Positions 12,235-24,200 of a stretch of 56,671 nt of DNA are shown here, piece after piece (the stretch's first letter is position 1; every line of letters begins with the position of its first letter). The notes beneath the pieces are model-generated. The model ran no database searches. It had not been told where the DNA came from and worked only from the letters and a program-made list of their open reading frames with translations. This DNA is from Fragilaria crotonensis (taxonomy: Eukaryota; Bacillariophyta; Fragilariophyceae; Fragilariales; Fragilariaceae). The stretch is from positions 1 through 56,671 of the forward strand of contig JAKSYS010000398.1 in NCBI GenBank assembly GCA_022925895.1, given 5' to 3'. Position numbers and translations under genes: made by a program.

Positions 12235-12537
12235 ATGAATCCACCGCCTGCCATTCACGCAATCGCTTTGACATCACCACCTAACACCACAAATCCACCG
12301 CGTGCCATTCACCCAATCGCTGCTAGTGTCCGTGCGCGGGTCCTCCGCCCCATTGCTAATCGCGGAGTCGTCGTTTGCAACAAGATCCTCGATTCAAAAG
12401 TTGTTTCTGGCTTGGTGCCAGCAAAAGTCTATCATATGCTTGCCACTCATTTGACCAATTCCTTCATCCAGGTTAAGTGGCACAGCATCGTAATGAAGAT
12501 CATCGGCTGTTCAGTACTACCCCAGATCAGATTTTAA
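12235..12537 (+). CDS. Possible small protein with an 18-residue duplication
   Basis: This is a 100-codon ORF from ATG to TAA. Its N-terminus contains two in-frame copies of an 18-residue unit (core NPP-AIH-IA), and the DNA copies are 54 bp apart. The rest is basic and hydrophobic with no recognised domain. The in-frame repeat is mild evidence for coding, but nothing else supports it. It may be a chance ORF. Confidence 0.2.
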   Translation: MNPPPAIHAIALTSPPNTTNPPRAIHPIAASVRARVLRPIANRGVVVCNKILDSKVVSGLVPAKVYHMLATHLTNSFIQVKWHSIVMKIIGCSVLPQIRF

Positions 12538-14077
12538 CAATGCTTGGAGTATGGGTTGTAAAATCACTCTTCAAACGAGGGGTCTCTATCCTCTTCAGAC
12601 ATGGCATTTGCCACTTCACGAATCAACATGGTACAGCGGTCGAGGATTCTTGTGTCAACGATCTGATTGTCGATTCGTTCAATTGTGTCACTTCAGAGGA
12701 CGTCACCGGAATTCTGTTTGATCCGCTATTTATGTAGCGTTCTGACTGGGCGACAACTTGTTGGAGTATACCTGCATCAAGGCAATTAGGAGTGTGAGAA
12801 CGAATAACATCCGCATATCGGAAATAACATGGTGAACGTCGAATAGCGACTTATAGTGTATTGACTTGAAAGGATTGAGTACGTACAAATAAAACACTAG
12901 GGACGTACTCTTGCTTGTTTGTGTTGAAAACCCCATTTCGTGATGAGTTCTAGCGTAGAAAACGGGCTCCGGAACATATTCTTCGACTCCTTTCGAATTG
13001 TAGGAGGAGCCCTTTCTGGTCCTGGTATCCTTACAGTCTGCAAAAATGCCAACGAGCGAATTCTTGATCACATGATACTCATATACACATCAATCGCAGC
13101 ACATTCATGTGAAACGAAGGCGCTTTTGGTGGCAGATAGTGCATACACCGTGGTATATTCTCCATTCCACGCGGGCGCCATACATCGTCATTGCCTGCAT
13201 CCTGACCGACAGTCCTTTGCAATTCAATGCTTAGTACTGGCTGCTGGTATGTGACTGCGGCGAGTGGTGGAATAGATCCACCATCTGGTACAGACTGGGA
13301 GAACTACAGTCGTCGGAGTTGTCCGTAGTCAAAAGTGCATAATGTTCCTTGATGGTTTGTTGTGATCCGAAGTCCGACGGCTACTTGTACTCATTTTGAC
13401 GGCTCCACGGCTCCACTCTTGAGTCTAGATTGGAGTGGAGTACAAGGTACTGGTACATGTACCAGATACCAGATAGCACCAGTTTCGATTACCTGGTACT
13501 GTACTCGAGTATGCATATGCATACGCAGAACATGCAGGTTTGAAACTGCATACTACGCCCTCTACTCTGTACTCCAGTACTCAGTACTACAGTATTCGTG
13601 GTCGCAAACTTACCAGCTTTGCATACAGTACCAGCTACCTGGTACTGGTACCTACTTGTACCTGGTACACGAGTACCTTGCATGACGATCGGACGATCGG
13701 TGTCTAGCAAATGTATTTTGAAACGTACGACGACAGTGTAGAGTACATACGCACATCAAACTCGTACCAAGTGTGAGGACTCACATAGTACTTGTACCAG
13801 GTACAATACGAGTACCATGTTGTGCTGCTGACCAAAGGAGTCCCGAAGATGACGCGTGCAGGCCAACGTGGCCGTGTTCTGGATTTCTCGTCATCATTTT
13901 CATCATCAGAGGTGATCTCAGTCATCGCACCCTCGCGATCACCAATCCCATCTCATCAGCAGAAACAGCCTAAACAGTCCCTTCAGCATACCACAAATTT
14001 ACGAATCAATTAATCCGATCGCATCTCAGTTGTGTCATTATTTTCGAACTTTAAACTTCTACAACAACATATACAAC

Positions 14078-14496
14078 ATGTCTCGATTCACTGTTGCCGT
14101 TCTCCTTCTTGTTGCTGCCAGTTGCAATGCATTCACAGGTACGTTCTCTTCGCTACAGCATGACTGCGTTCGTACACGGAGTGCTACTAAGGATTGCAGA
14201 AGTCACTCACTCGATTTTCTCGTTCTCCTCGAACAACAGTCACTCCTCACTCAACTACAATGATGAAATCTGCTACAACTACTACACTCTTTGAACAACC
14301 ACCAGTCGAACGTGGTGTGTCGATTGATCAAGATGGAAAGAGCAATGTGTGGGCCATTGAACCCAAAATGGAAGTCGATTCGAAAAGTTCTTCGGAGAAA
14401 ACTTCGGCGCTCCTGACCGGAGGTGCTGCATTTGCCGCATTTGCGGTTGCCGCCGGTGCTATTCTTACCAACTTGCCCGATCCAAGTCAATTTTAA
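14078..14496 (+). CDS. Small plastid-targeted single-helix membrane protein
   Basis: Exon 1 (14078-14138) encodes a signal peptide, MSRFTVAVLLLVAASCNAF, ending in an NAF motif of the plastid-import type. Splicing a 53-bp GT-AG intron (14139-14191) joins it in frame to exon 2, giving 121 residues. The mature part is short. It has an acidic stretch (WAIEPKMEV), then one Ala/Gly-rich membrane helix (SALLTGGAAFAAFAVAAGAI), and ends in NLPDPSQF. This layout resembles low-mass photosystem or thylakoid subunits of algae, but I cannot name the subunit. The intron is shorter than others in the window, so the splice site is the weakest part of this model. Confidence 0.55.
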
Positions 14497-14796
14497 GAAA
14501 GAGAGAGAACGTATATACGATACATTACTCTACGAGTGACGAAGGAAGGGATATGAGATCAATCAAGAACGCTCAGTACTGTGGAGTCTATCAGGACAAT
14601 ATTATACCGGCATGACATGCAACTCTAGAACAAATAACATTTTAGCATCCTGTCCAAATAGTATTCTCTTAACATTAAGACTACCGGTACATGGTGCCAA
14701 GTGAAAATAAACACTGAGCGAGGCTTGACTTGAAAGGGGAAAGGGCACAACCGCGTAAAACTGCATAACGTTCGATGAGCCTTGGTGTTGCGTGAA

Positions 14797-16584
14797 TTAC
14801 AAAATATCTTCTTCATCATCAATACTAAAGTGAAACGGCGGCGACGTCGTTGCGTTTGCAGCATTCGTTGGTGGATACGACGGAAAATCATCCTTGGAAA
14901 CGCCCATCCAATCATCTCCAATCGTGGGGGTGTCACCCTCATTGTTGCCACTCAGCAAATCGACCATGGGTCGCTGGGATGTGACAGCAGCATCCCGTGG
15001 TGGAATGTCCACAATGGTAGGACTTGGCACAGTGTCGGTGTTGTTGTTGCTCTGCTGCTGCTGGTTGCGTGCCAATGGATTCGGCAATTTGGCGCCCTTG
15101 ATCTTTTCGAACACACCGGCGGCCATATTCGTTGCACCCGCCACTGCCGATCCGGCTATATTCGATGCACCAGCCACTGCCGAACCGGCGATATTCGATG
15201 CACCCGCCACTGCCGAACCAGCGATATTCGATGCACCCGCCACGGCATTTTGGACTGGATTGTTCCTATTACTGTTGTTGTTCATGTTTGCCATATGGAT
15301 TCCAGCTTTTCGTTCCTTTTCTTCCAATTGGTGTTGATATTTGCGGCCAACGATGCCGCGATGGATCTTAATTCTTCCACGGTACTGGGACCTGCACCAA
15401 GCAAATCATCTCGAACACGACGCTCGGTGCGTTCCAAGATTTCGGCAAAATCAAAGACCGAAACGGGTCGATTGGTATTATCATTACTGCCACCAGGCAT
15501 CATGCTATTGGAAGCAGCAGCTGTTGTATTGTTATTATTTTTGCTGGATGAAATGCATCGTTCTCGATTCATTTCCACAACGACATTGCACAACATTTGC
15601 ATGGAAAGTTCTTGCAATGCCAAAATGGCATTGGGATCAGCAAACATTCTCCAAAATGGCTTTTGACTCATCAAGGCCTCCATCTTGTCAGTAGATTTGG
15701 CCAGCATGAGGAATTTGGCCATCATGTCTGTCACATTGATGCAGGTAATGCCAAAGGGTAAGACCGAGGCATCGCCATCGGGAGAATGAAAACGCTTGAC
15801 TGTCGGCAAGCAAGATTCGACCCTGCATTGGTAGTAGTGTGCAATGTACAATACGCATTTGCATCAAGGGGTGAATGCAAAATGTGTCAGTAAACATGGA
15901 GACAGCGCCTTTCAACCCTTTCAACATCTGCATAAATACATAAACGAATGCAAAATTTGATAATTCCAATGAAACTCACATGTGCACCATCATGGCCAAA
16001 CTCAAGACTCCTCCCGATCGAAAGTCCGTAACTGGATCCGGTTGTTGAAACCCCAATCGTTCTACCCAGTATTCATGCGGAATGGGTGGTAATCCATCTT
16101 CATTAATATACGTTTCAACTGGCGTTCCCAACAAATCGGCAAATGGCATAATGGCACCATGCATCCACAATCGCACCACGAGATTATCGTACGAAATCAC
16201 CATTTTGTTTGTTTCCAAAATCCCCTGTTCCCACCATGGCATGTGCAACACAGCACGTTGGGCGGCTGTATTCTGATACGGACGCGACAATTTCAGACCA
16301 GGACGACAATTCGTATGCAACAGCTGTCGGTACATGAGGACCTGCGATGCGACATTTTTATCGGGCAAGGCAAATTTTTTGGGTTGAATGAATGGCAAGG
16401 ACATGGGAGGATTGGGAAGGAAATTGGAAATGGCACGACCCGTATTGCCAAAGACAGTTTGTGCCGAGCGGGTGAAATTTCCAAATAATTGTTGTTCCTC
16501 TCCGTCTTGTTGGCGAGACGTTGTTGTGCCGCGGTTGTGTTCTTCGTCATTGTTGTTGTTGATGATGGACGTTGAAGTCGACAT
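14797..16584 (-). CDS. ELMO-domain protein with C-terminal 11-residue repeats
   Basis: The ELMO/CED-12 domain is found in regulators of small GTPases (Rac/Arf family), which fits a cytosolic signalling or traffic role. The diagnostic block is WVERLGFQQPDPVTDFRSGG, then LSLAMMVH, followed after the intron by LPFGITCINVTDMMAKFL. Exon 1 ends at 15980 and exon 2 starts at 15822; the 157-bp intron joins them in phase. The tail has four copies of an 11-residue unit (AGASNIAGSAV). The frame shifts once near 15325. Adding one C gives NTQLEEKERKAGIH, so a homopolymer error is likely. The ATG at 16584 is used here, but the frame is open back to 16890, so a longer N-terminus is possible. Confidence 0.75.
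15120..15255 (-). repeat. 33-bp coding minisatellite in the ELMO gene
   Basis: About four in-frame copies of a 33-bp unit encode AGASNIAGSAV-type repeats in the C-terminal tail. The unit length is a multiple of three, so copy-number changes would keep the frame. Confidence 0.7.
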
Positions 16585-16890
16585 GTTTAGGTTTTTAGTG
16601 ACAGAGTCGAGATCAAGAGAACAAACAAGTCGATTCAGAGTAGCAAAAGTGTTGCCGTAGGGTTCTGATGATCTAGAGTCCACGTCAATGGCAGAATCAA
16701 CGTCAACGTCTACCTCGCCAGAAGTCCAATCAGTGCAAACAGAGTGACAGAAAGTTGTACTCTGGATTACTTCACTAGCACTCAGCAGAAGATTATCGTT
16801 GATACTCCTACCGATATCAATACCAATACCACGACAGGTTGAAGAGTCTATTGTCAAATCTGAGTCGAGAAACACAACGAGTCTCGCCAA

Positions 16891-17873
16891 CTAAAGCCAG
16901 AATGAATGATACGATGACAGCAGCACCACAACACCCCTACCAATAACAACAACCACAAGAGGTGTGAGGACGGTATACGTATGACGTATGGCGTATGGTT
17001 GGGACTATGCAGAGTTGGTTCGGTACGTTGAGTAGGTCTATGGCGAATGAATGGGGTTGGAAGTTTGAAGAACCTCCGTCATGAGAAGGCATCGAATGAG
17101 AGCCAAGCAGCCGTAACCCATGACTATTGTGGGGTTAATCTCACTCACTAAATACATGTGAGAGGTTATCAACATAAACGACACGAATACACTACATACT
17201 TGCGTTTCCCGTAGACTCCACGTCACTGAAGTACCTAGGCAAAGATATATTATCTTATATTATACCGAATTCACTAATGGCCGTTTTTATGGCGTTTATC
17301 TACTTGCCAACTCCAGAGTCCGGTCCGTAACTTGCGTCCGGAGGTCCGGAGTCAGTAGTCAGTTCTTTCAGGCATACTGCATACTACATACTTGTGCTCT
17401 GTACTTTATACTATGTATTGTACTACTACGCTGGTATCATACGAGGACAACTGCTGCAGGGGCACCGTACGAGTATTTAGTTCTGCACTGCTGTACTAGC
17501 ACTAGTACGTGTACTGTACCGTTCATCTGCAAACTGCAACAAGATTTTAGGAAACGGAAGCAAGGTGTGTGTATGTCATAGTTCATTTGTATGTAACTAT
17601 GTCCATACTCGTATTAATAATAGGCAGTACATATTTATATCATACGAGAACTTGCTAGTAGATTTTCGTGGGTCTACCGGTAGTGTTAAAGCAAGTTCAA
17701 GGACACGTACTGGTACAATTGTACTGTACACAGGGGTTGGATCCAAGACGGCATGATGATTCTGTTGTCGAATTAGTCGAACTCATTAATCCCTCATTCG
17801 ACAGAAGAATACAACACACAAGTCGTACATTAGGTGCTCTTCATCATCATCCTTATTGCCATTCGTTCATATC
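16891..17873. other. Intergenic, divergent promoters
   Basis: This region separates the divergently transcribed ELMO gene and the first WG-protein gene. It contains GTAC-rich segments (17380-17520) and no ORF or RNA gene I can support. Confidence 0.4.
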
Positions 17874-19705
17874 ATGAAGAGAGGTCACATTGCCAAGTCT
17901 ACAACAATGATGGACCGCCAAGACAAGGAGTCCGCAACAGAAAGTCATCGCAGAATCAAGAAATTAAAACACGATGGAGATACAACGCCGATATCGACCT
18001 TGCCGTCAAAACCAAGAATTAGCAAGTCAGACGTTGAAACCTCAAGCAGAAAGAAGATTTCCACTGATACAACAACTACGAATCCTATTAGTAAATCTCG
18101 GAACAAGAAAATCATTGACTCGGATGATGACGATGACGACGATAGTGTCATTGTTCAGGATCCCAGTTTCGATAACGATCAAGACGATGAAAACGAGGAC
18201 GTAACTCCAATCAACAAGAAACAGCGCAAGATTGAGATATTGACTCAAACAACCTTTCAGCCACTCCGGATGAAGGAAGCCCTGGTGAGTTTGGATCATT
18301 GTCGTGTGCTTGCAAATTCACCTTTTTCCTGTCGACAAAACTCACAACTAGTTCGTCTCCAAAACCCTGTTGCTGTTGTTTGTTTGTGCTCATATCTTTC
18401 CTTGGTTCCATCTGTGTATGTGTGTTTCTCTACATCCATAACTATGAATGCATGTGCAGGATGATATGCTACCATACCTGAAGAAGGAGGTGCACGAGTA
18501 CACAAGCATGGCAGAAGTCAGAGCCGCCGGCTATGCCTTTGGAAGCAATGAATCTGCAGAACGGTTCATTGTTGAAAAAATGAGACCGTCCAAAATCCAG
18601 AGTTGGGAATACAAAGTCTTGGTGGCACTCGTCTTTACAAATATCTATGCACAACAACAACAAATTGACAAGACGGATGATTCCAAGGTAATTACAAAGT
18701 ATGAAAAGACTATATTCGGAAAAGGCGAAACCAAGGATCAGGAGCTTGGTGTCAAAATCTATTGTGAGACGTGGAGGAATCAGGCGGTGACACTCATCGG
18801 CGAATTTGAAAAGGTCTCGGAATCCAACGACGCAGACAAGACGGCCGACCATGACCTCAAGACATCGTTGCTGGCAGAGCTACTCCTGGAGTTTTGTAAG
18901 TTTAGTGCCCAGTGCAAAGTGTTGAAGTCAAAATCGGCATTGGACAAAATTAAGGACCCGAAGAAGTACGGAATTGATTTCATGCTTGGGTTGGAGCAGG
19001 TATGTATGGCCCCGAATGATCCTCTGTGTCTTGATGCGTGTCCCATTTTCGTTCGCATTCCAGTCCCAAGCGTTAAGTCTTCTCTCACGTCATGTGTATT
19101 ACTTTTATACAATCTAGGCGAGTGAGATGGCAAACAAGCTGAAGCATCCTCGACTGATTCACGAGTGCAACATTGCCGCCACTCGATTCCGCACCATGAC
19201 GGCTACTGAAAGTCAAGCCACCACCACCACCACCACCACCACCACCATGACGCAAGCGGAGAAAGGAACCAAAAACACCAACTCGGAGCAACAATCAGCT
19301 CCTGCTGTAGCGCAGCAGCAGCAACAGCCGCCTTTGAAAAAGACAGGGCAGGAGAAGCGAATGCAAGTAATGCTCCAACGAATTGTCAGTGGTGCGACTA
19401 GTGCGGCTGCCTCGGCCGACACCGGGTCACACTTGCGACCTCGACAACTCAAGTCATCTTGGGGTGGCAAATCTACGTGGGGTATCCCCACTGACACTGC
19501 CAATGACGCAGAATCCGAAAACGTCGTGTCGAATGATGGCGTGGATTCCATTTATGCTTGGGCAGCATCGTCGACTAGGGTGAGGTACAACATATGGGGA
19601 AATGCGGCAGGGAGTGCACCAAATCAAGCAACCAATTCCCGGAACAGGAGCATGGCATTGAATCGCCGATCCTCGAATGGTCACCGCGGCGCTCCGCTTG
19701 AATAA
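17874..19705 (+). CDS. WG-motif protein A, candidate Argonaute-binding partner (short paralogue)
   Basis: Three exons (17874-18284, 18460-18999, 19118-19705) join in phase to 512 residues. An N-terminal basic and acidic disordered region (runs of Asp) leads to the conserved LTQTTFQPLRMKEAL. The next exon encodes an alpha-helical domain (RAAGYAFGSNESAERF, SWEYKVLVAL, LLLEFCKFSAQC, KKYGIDFM). The disordered C-terminus has three Trp-Gly dipeptides (SSWGGKSTWGIP and YNIWGNA) in a Gln/Ser/Ala-rich setting, as in Argonaute-hook proteins. It is clearly paralogous to the protein at 40703-44293, with the same splice positions, but lacks that protein's extra N- and C-terminal regions. Binding to Argonaute is inferred from the motifs and the cluster. 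The helical domain is not one I recognise. Confidence 0.7.
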
Positions 19706-20220
19706 GTCTGTACTTGTTCCAATGTATATTGATGCGTCTGGCCACTTTTTATTTCAGCGAGTCAGTTAAAATGATGAACCCTCTAGGCCAAGCCGACGCA
19801 ACAAACGAGCCTGCGTGGTAGTGACGAGTCGATTCCAGGTTGAATCTAATGTGTGTTATGCAAAGGTTGCGCTTTACCATCTCCATTTTTCTAGCTCCTA
19901 TTAGAATTCGGTTAGTTTCCGCGGCTTGCCGATTGGTGCATTGTAAAAGGAACTGGGTTTGTCTCTCACACGTGGGCAACACTCCGGGAATAAGTGATGC
20001 GGATGCTTATTGCATGTTCTAAATTGTACATTGATGCGAAGCGCCAACTACAAGTACTACTCTGTCTCTGCTAAGCTACTAGTAGGACAGCAGTAGTTTG
20101 GAGTTTGGGCTCAATTCACACCTCAGTTATCACAACTCACAACTTTGCTTCTTTTCGCGTTAACGTTTTAAACCGTTTTTGGCGCACAGCGCACTGGCGT
20201 TCTAGATATATGCATACGAA

Positions 20221-20448
20221 GTGCGAAACAGCGGAAGGAGTATTGGAGTGTTGTTGAGGATCGGCAGGGGGCAGGGGATGCTGTGCCACGTGCCACGCCG
20301 ATGTTCGAATTGCAAGCAGGCAGGCCATTGCCTTGACTCGTGCCTCTTGACTCTTGACAGCAAGCAGGTCGTTGCTGTCAAGCGGTGTCAGCGACGTTGT
20401 TCCGATTTCCGATCTGCACAGGACGAGCTGTCCGGCTTGCCCCATTAA
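20221..20448 (+). CDS. Doubtful 75-codon ORF with a CCHC-like knuckle
   Basis: The translation contains CSNCKQAGHCLDSC, which fits the CX2CX4HX4C zinc-knuckle spacing of retroviral-type nucleocapsids and RNA-binding proteins. There is no visible ATG context, neighbour or extension that supports a gene. The initiator codon (ATG or an alternative) is uncertain. A retroelement fragment or chance are equally possible. Confidence 0.15.
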   Translation: MRNSGRSIGVLLRIGRGQGMLCHVPRRCSNCKQAGHCLDSCLLTLDSKQVVAVKRCQRRCSDFRSAQDELSGLPH

Positions 20449-20851
20449 ACTCATATGAGTATGCATACACTTCAGAAACGCGCAATATCAAATTGAGCTC
20501 CATTGTACCAGGTATGTAGGAGCCAACAGTGTACGAGTACTGTTAGATATGCTTAGAAGAATACACATGTATGCATACTTTGTTCTCATTGGTGCGTTGT
20601 ACTCGTGCTGGAGTGTATGTATGCTCTCGACTCTCGGAGTGCACCATAGCGGCGATCGATCCATTTGTATGCATACCATAACTCGTGTACATTGTACACT
20701 GGTACTTGAGCAGTAGTAGATGTACCTCTGTATGTTAGACATCCGTTGTACACCATAGCAGAAAACGTATCTTGTTTTCTTGGATTTTGTTGCCCACTAT
20801 ATATCCTACTATATTATAAATTAATTGTGTGCGTGTGTGCGTGCGTGCGTC

Positions 20852-21036
20852 CGTCTGTTACGGAGTATGACCACTCTGGGGTACTGGATCAAATGAATAC
20901 TGTCTCATACTCGGAGTATGATATATGTCATACATGCATACTGGAGTACTCCGTAAGCGATGTCGGTAAGATTTGCATATACGTAGTTGCGTCAGTGCGT
21001 GCGTCTGTTACGGAGTATGACCACTCTGGGGTACTG
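20852..21036 (+). repeat. 35-bp direct repeat, two copies 150 bp apart
   Basis: A 35-bp stretch starting CGTCTGTTACGGAGTATGAC occurs at 20852-20886 and again at 21002-21036. Each copy follows a GTGCGTGCGT-like run. The copies appear identical over the full length, suggesting a recent local duplication upstream of the RdRP gene. Confidence 0.65.
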
Positions 21037-21244
21037 CACTACTTGCGTATAGTACTGAACTGTACAAACAGTACACACAACCGTGCACAACCCATACCGT
21101 ACACGTATTCCAAAAGTCCGACCAATTGGGAGGTACCCACTAGTCATATATAACATTGAAGACTCATTTCTTTCCAAAGCTCTTGAGGACTGTACTCTGT
21201 AATAAAACAACAACTACTACTCTCTTTGCTCCTTCATAGTCTCA

Positions 21245-24200
21245 ATGGTGACTCGCACTGTGAGGTACCTGAAACATCCAAAGCAGCATGATTCCCCTTC
21301 TCCGTCACCGGTGGTCACAGCAACTGATGATGGTGAAGTGGACAACAGTGGCGGCACGACGAGCGACACTGATCATCGCCGCAGCAACGTAGGTGGATCT
21401 TCATCATCATCATCATCACTGGAACGGCCAAGCAAGAAAGCAAAACGTCATCATCACAAGAACAATGGCAGCGATGATTGTACCAATGACAATCATCCTT
21501 GTGGAGAAACATCACCAATCGTGACTCCATCGTTACGAAAGAATATGAGACAAATTGGTGTGGACACTTCCCAATGTGGTTCATCAGCAAGGTGGTGACG
21601 ATGCAATGAACAACCAGGTCGTCGAAACAAATGCATCCGCAGGTAGGATTCAAGGTGGTGCGATGGATGACGGAGAACAGGATTCCCAGTCTCATGTTAG
21701 TAGTCTCTTTTCAGATGACGATGGAGATCAGGGTGATGCACATTCAGTGGCAACGCAAGAAGAAATCAATGATAATGATGACGACGGCGACGACGACAAC
21801 TCTTTGCCTTCTGGCTTGTTTACAAACATTGAAGATGAGGGAGACAAAAATGGCGACAAGGTTCAGATTAATGAACCTACCTTGCAACGAGTTACTATAT
21901 CCCACATAATGCAGAAGCAACAGATTATGAACGATGGTGACTCGCATGACGAAGGGTTGACAAGATCCCAGAAAATTCAGAAGCAAGCGACGGTGAATGA
22001 TGATGATGATGATGATGATGACTCGTCTGGTTTGTTTACGAGGAGTGGAGATGAAGGAGGCGATGGAGTGAAAAGATCCCAGAAAAATCAGAACCAGACG
22101 ACGAAAAATGATGATGACTCATCTGGTTTGCTTACGAACAGGGAAGATGATGAAGAGGAGAAATCACAGAAGATGCAGAAAGAGGAGACTGTCAACGATG
22201 ACGACTCATCCGGCTTGTCTTCAGAGGGTGAAGAAGAAGGAAGTCATAGAGTGAAAACATCCCTGAAGATGCGGAAACAAACGATTATGAATGCTCTTGA
22301 CTCATCCGGCTTGTCTACGAAAAGTGATGACGAAGGATGCCTAGGCGAAGGGGTGAAAAGAACACACAAGATACAGAAACGGATGACAGTCAACGATGAT
22401 GACTGGTCTGGCTTGTTTTCAAAGGGCGACGATGAAGGAGAAGAAAAATTGACAAAACCCCAGAAGATACAGAAACAAGCGATTGTGAACGATGATGACT
22501 CGTCTGGCTTGTTTTCGAAGAGTGACGATGAAGGAGGCTTAGGCGAAGGGGTGGAAAGATCACACAAGATGCAGAACAAGACGACTGTGAACGATGATGA
22601 CTCGTCTGGCTTGTTTTCGAAGAGTGAAGATGAAGGGTGCTTACGCGAAGGTGTGAAAACATCGCACATGATGCAGAAAAAGACGACTGTCAACGATGAT
22701 GAGTCGTCTGGCTTGTTTTCGAAGAGTGAAGATGAAGTAGACGAAGGGATGGCAGGATCCCAGATGGTCCAGAATCAGACAAATGTGAGAGATGATGACT
22801 CGTCTGGCTTGTTTTCGAAGAGTGAAGATGAAGGATGCTTAAGCGAAGGGGAGAAAAGATCCCAGACGATGCCGAAAAAGATGACTGTCAGCGATGATGA
22901 CTCGTCTGGCTTGTTTTCGAAGAGTGACGATGATGACGACGAAGGAGTGACAACATTCCAGAAGATGATGAAACAGACGAATGTGTACGACGATGACTCA
23001 TCTGGAATATTTTCGAAGAGCGACGAGGAGGACGAAAAAATCCAGGCCAATGAATGCCTTTCGATGCCAGTGACCGGAATTCAACCGAGGCAAGCGCAGG
23101 AGACTGCAAGCGATGATGATTCATGTGGCTTGTTCTCAAGAATTGAAGTCAAAGAAGAAGTCCCGGCCGAGGAAATGCCTGTGGTTAGAGTGACAAGGTC
23201 CAGAATCAGGATAAAGGAGGAAGCTTTTCTGAATGATCATTTAAGGGATTCGTTTCCCAATGAAACCACGCATAGAGAGGAACCATCCTTGTGTGATACT
23301 GGCCATGGTGTGGTGTTCCCTGCCCCCATCAAAAAACAATCGAGAGGAAGCCTTACCCGATTTGAACCCTTGGAAGCAAGTCGTGAGACGCTCCTGATGT
23401 TGAGTGAAAGCACAGACCAGTTTTTTCTTCGGCATGTGTTTGATGGAAAGCTTATCATCAAAACAATCAAACTTCCATCGAAGAAGCCCCTTGACCAAAG
23501 CTTTCGATTTGCAGGCCGCACGTATTCAATCGTAGCAGTAAAGCATGAAAAGCGCGACTCCAAGCAACCAATATGGAAGGATTCAATCCATGGATCTAAA
23601 GGTTATGCCAAAGCCTTTTATGTCGCGATGGATCATTGTGAACTTCAAAAGGCATTAAACCAGCTCGGAGACTTCGCTGCCTTGCAACCACCATGCAAGG
23701 CAGCAAGTCGGCTTGAGATGATGGTAAGCCCAGCAAGCACCGACAAAGCGGGATTCCCCCGCGTATGGCTCAGGAATATTGATGACTTTGAACTTATCGA
23801 GGAGAACCACCACGTGGGTTGTGGCTTCATCCCGGTCGAATACCTTGTTCAATTGGTTGGAACCGCTGACATTGCAGCTATACAGGTTCGTATTTATTCT
23901 AAGGCCCTCGGACACTTCAAGGGAATGCTAATGGCCAAGAACCGCATCACTCGGATCCAATTGCCACACTCAATGCTGAAAGTGAGGCCATCACCCGAAA
24001 AAACAAGGACAGATACAGATGTGTTCGTTCTTTGCAATGGAGTTTCCCCTTCTAATTCTAGCCGGATGTTGAACCGACACCTCAACCCAAATCTAGCCAA
24101 CCCACCACCGAGTGCAATAAAGGATCTTCGCCCGATGTCACCCATGATTAAGAGCCTCATGGTTCTCGTAGGTGTTCCAAGTGAGGTTGTGGAAAAGTTC

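Larger units (their letters stand above)
8970..14077. other. 5.1-kb gene-poor intergenic region
   Basis: No conserved gene is recognisable. The segment has scattered short ORFs without domain signals and coding-like fragments around 10.2-10.5 kb that I cannot classify. A CATCAGATT repeat cluster lies at 11.45-11.83 kb, one small possible ORF at 12.2 kb, and dense GTAC palindromes at 9.5-9.8 and 13.4-13.9 kb. Relics of mobile DNA are likely but not proven. Confidence 0.4.
19706..21244. other. Intergenic region
   Basis: GTAC-rich DNA with a long direct repeat (listed separately) and one small ORF with a zinc-knuckle pattern (also listed). A TATATAAC box at about 21140 could serve the downstream RdRP gene. 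Nothing else was recognised. Confidence 0.35.

Noticed and set aside
12940-13254. ORFs on both strands at 12.7-13.3 kb
   Set aside because: Neither strand shows recognisable motifs, and the overlapping open frames have no supporting context.
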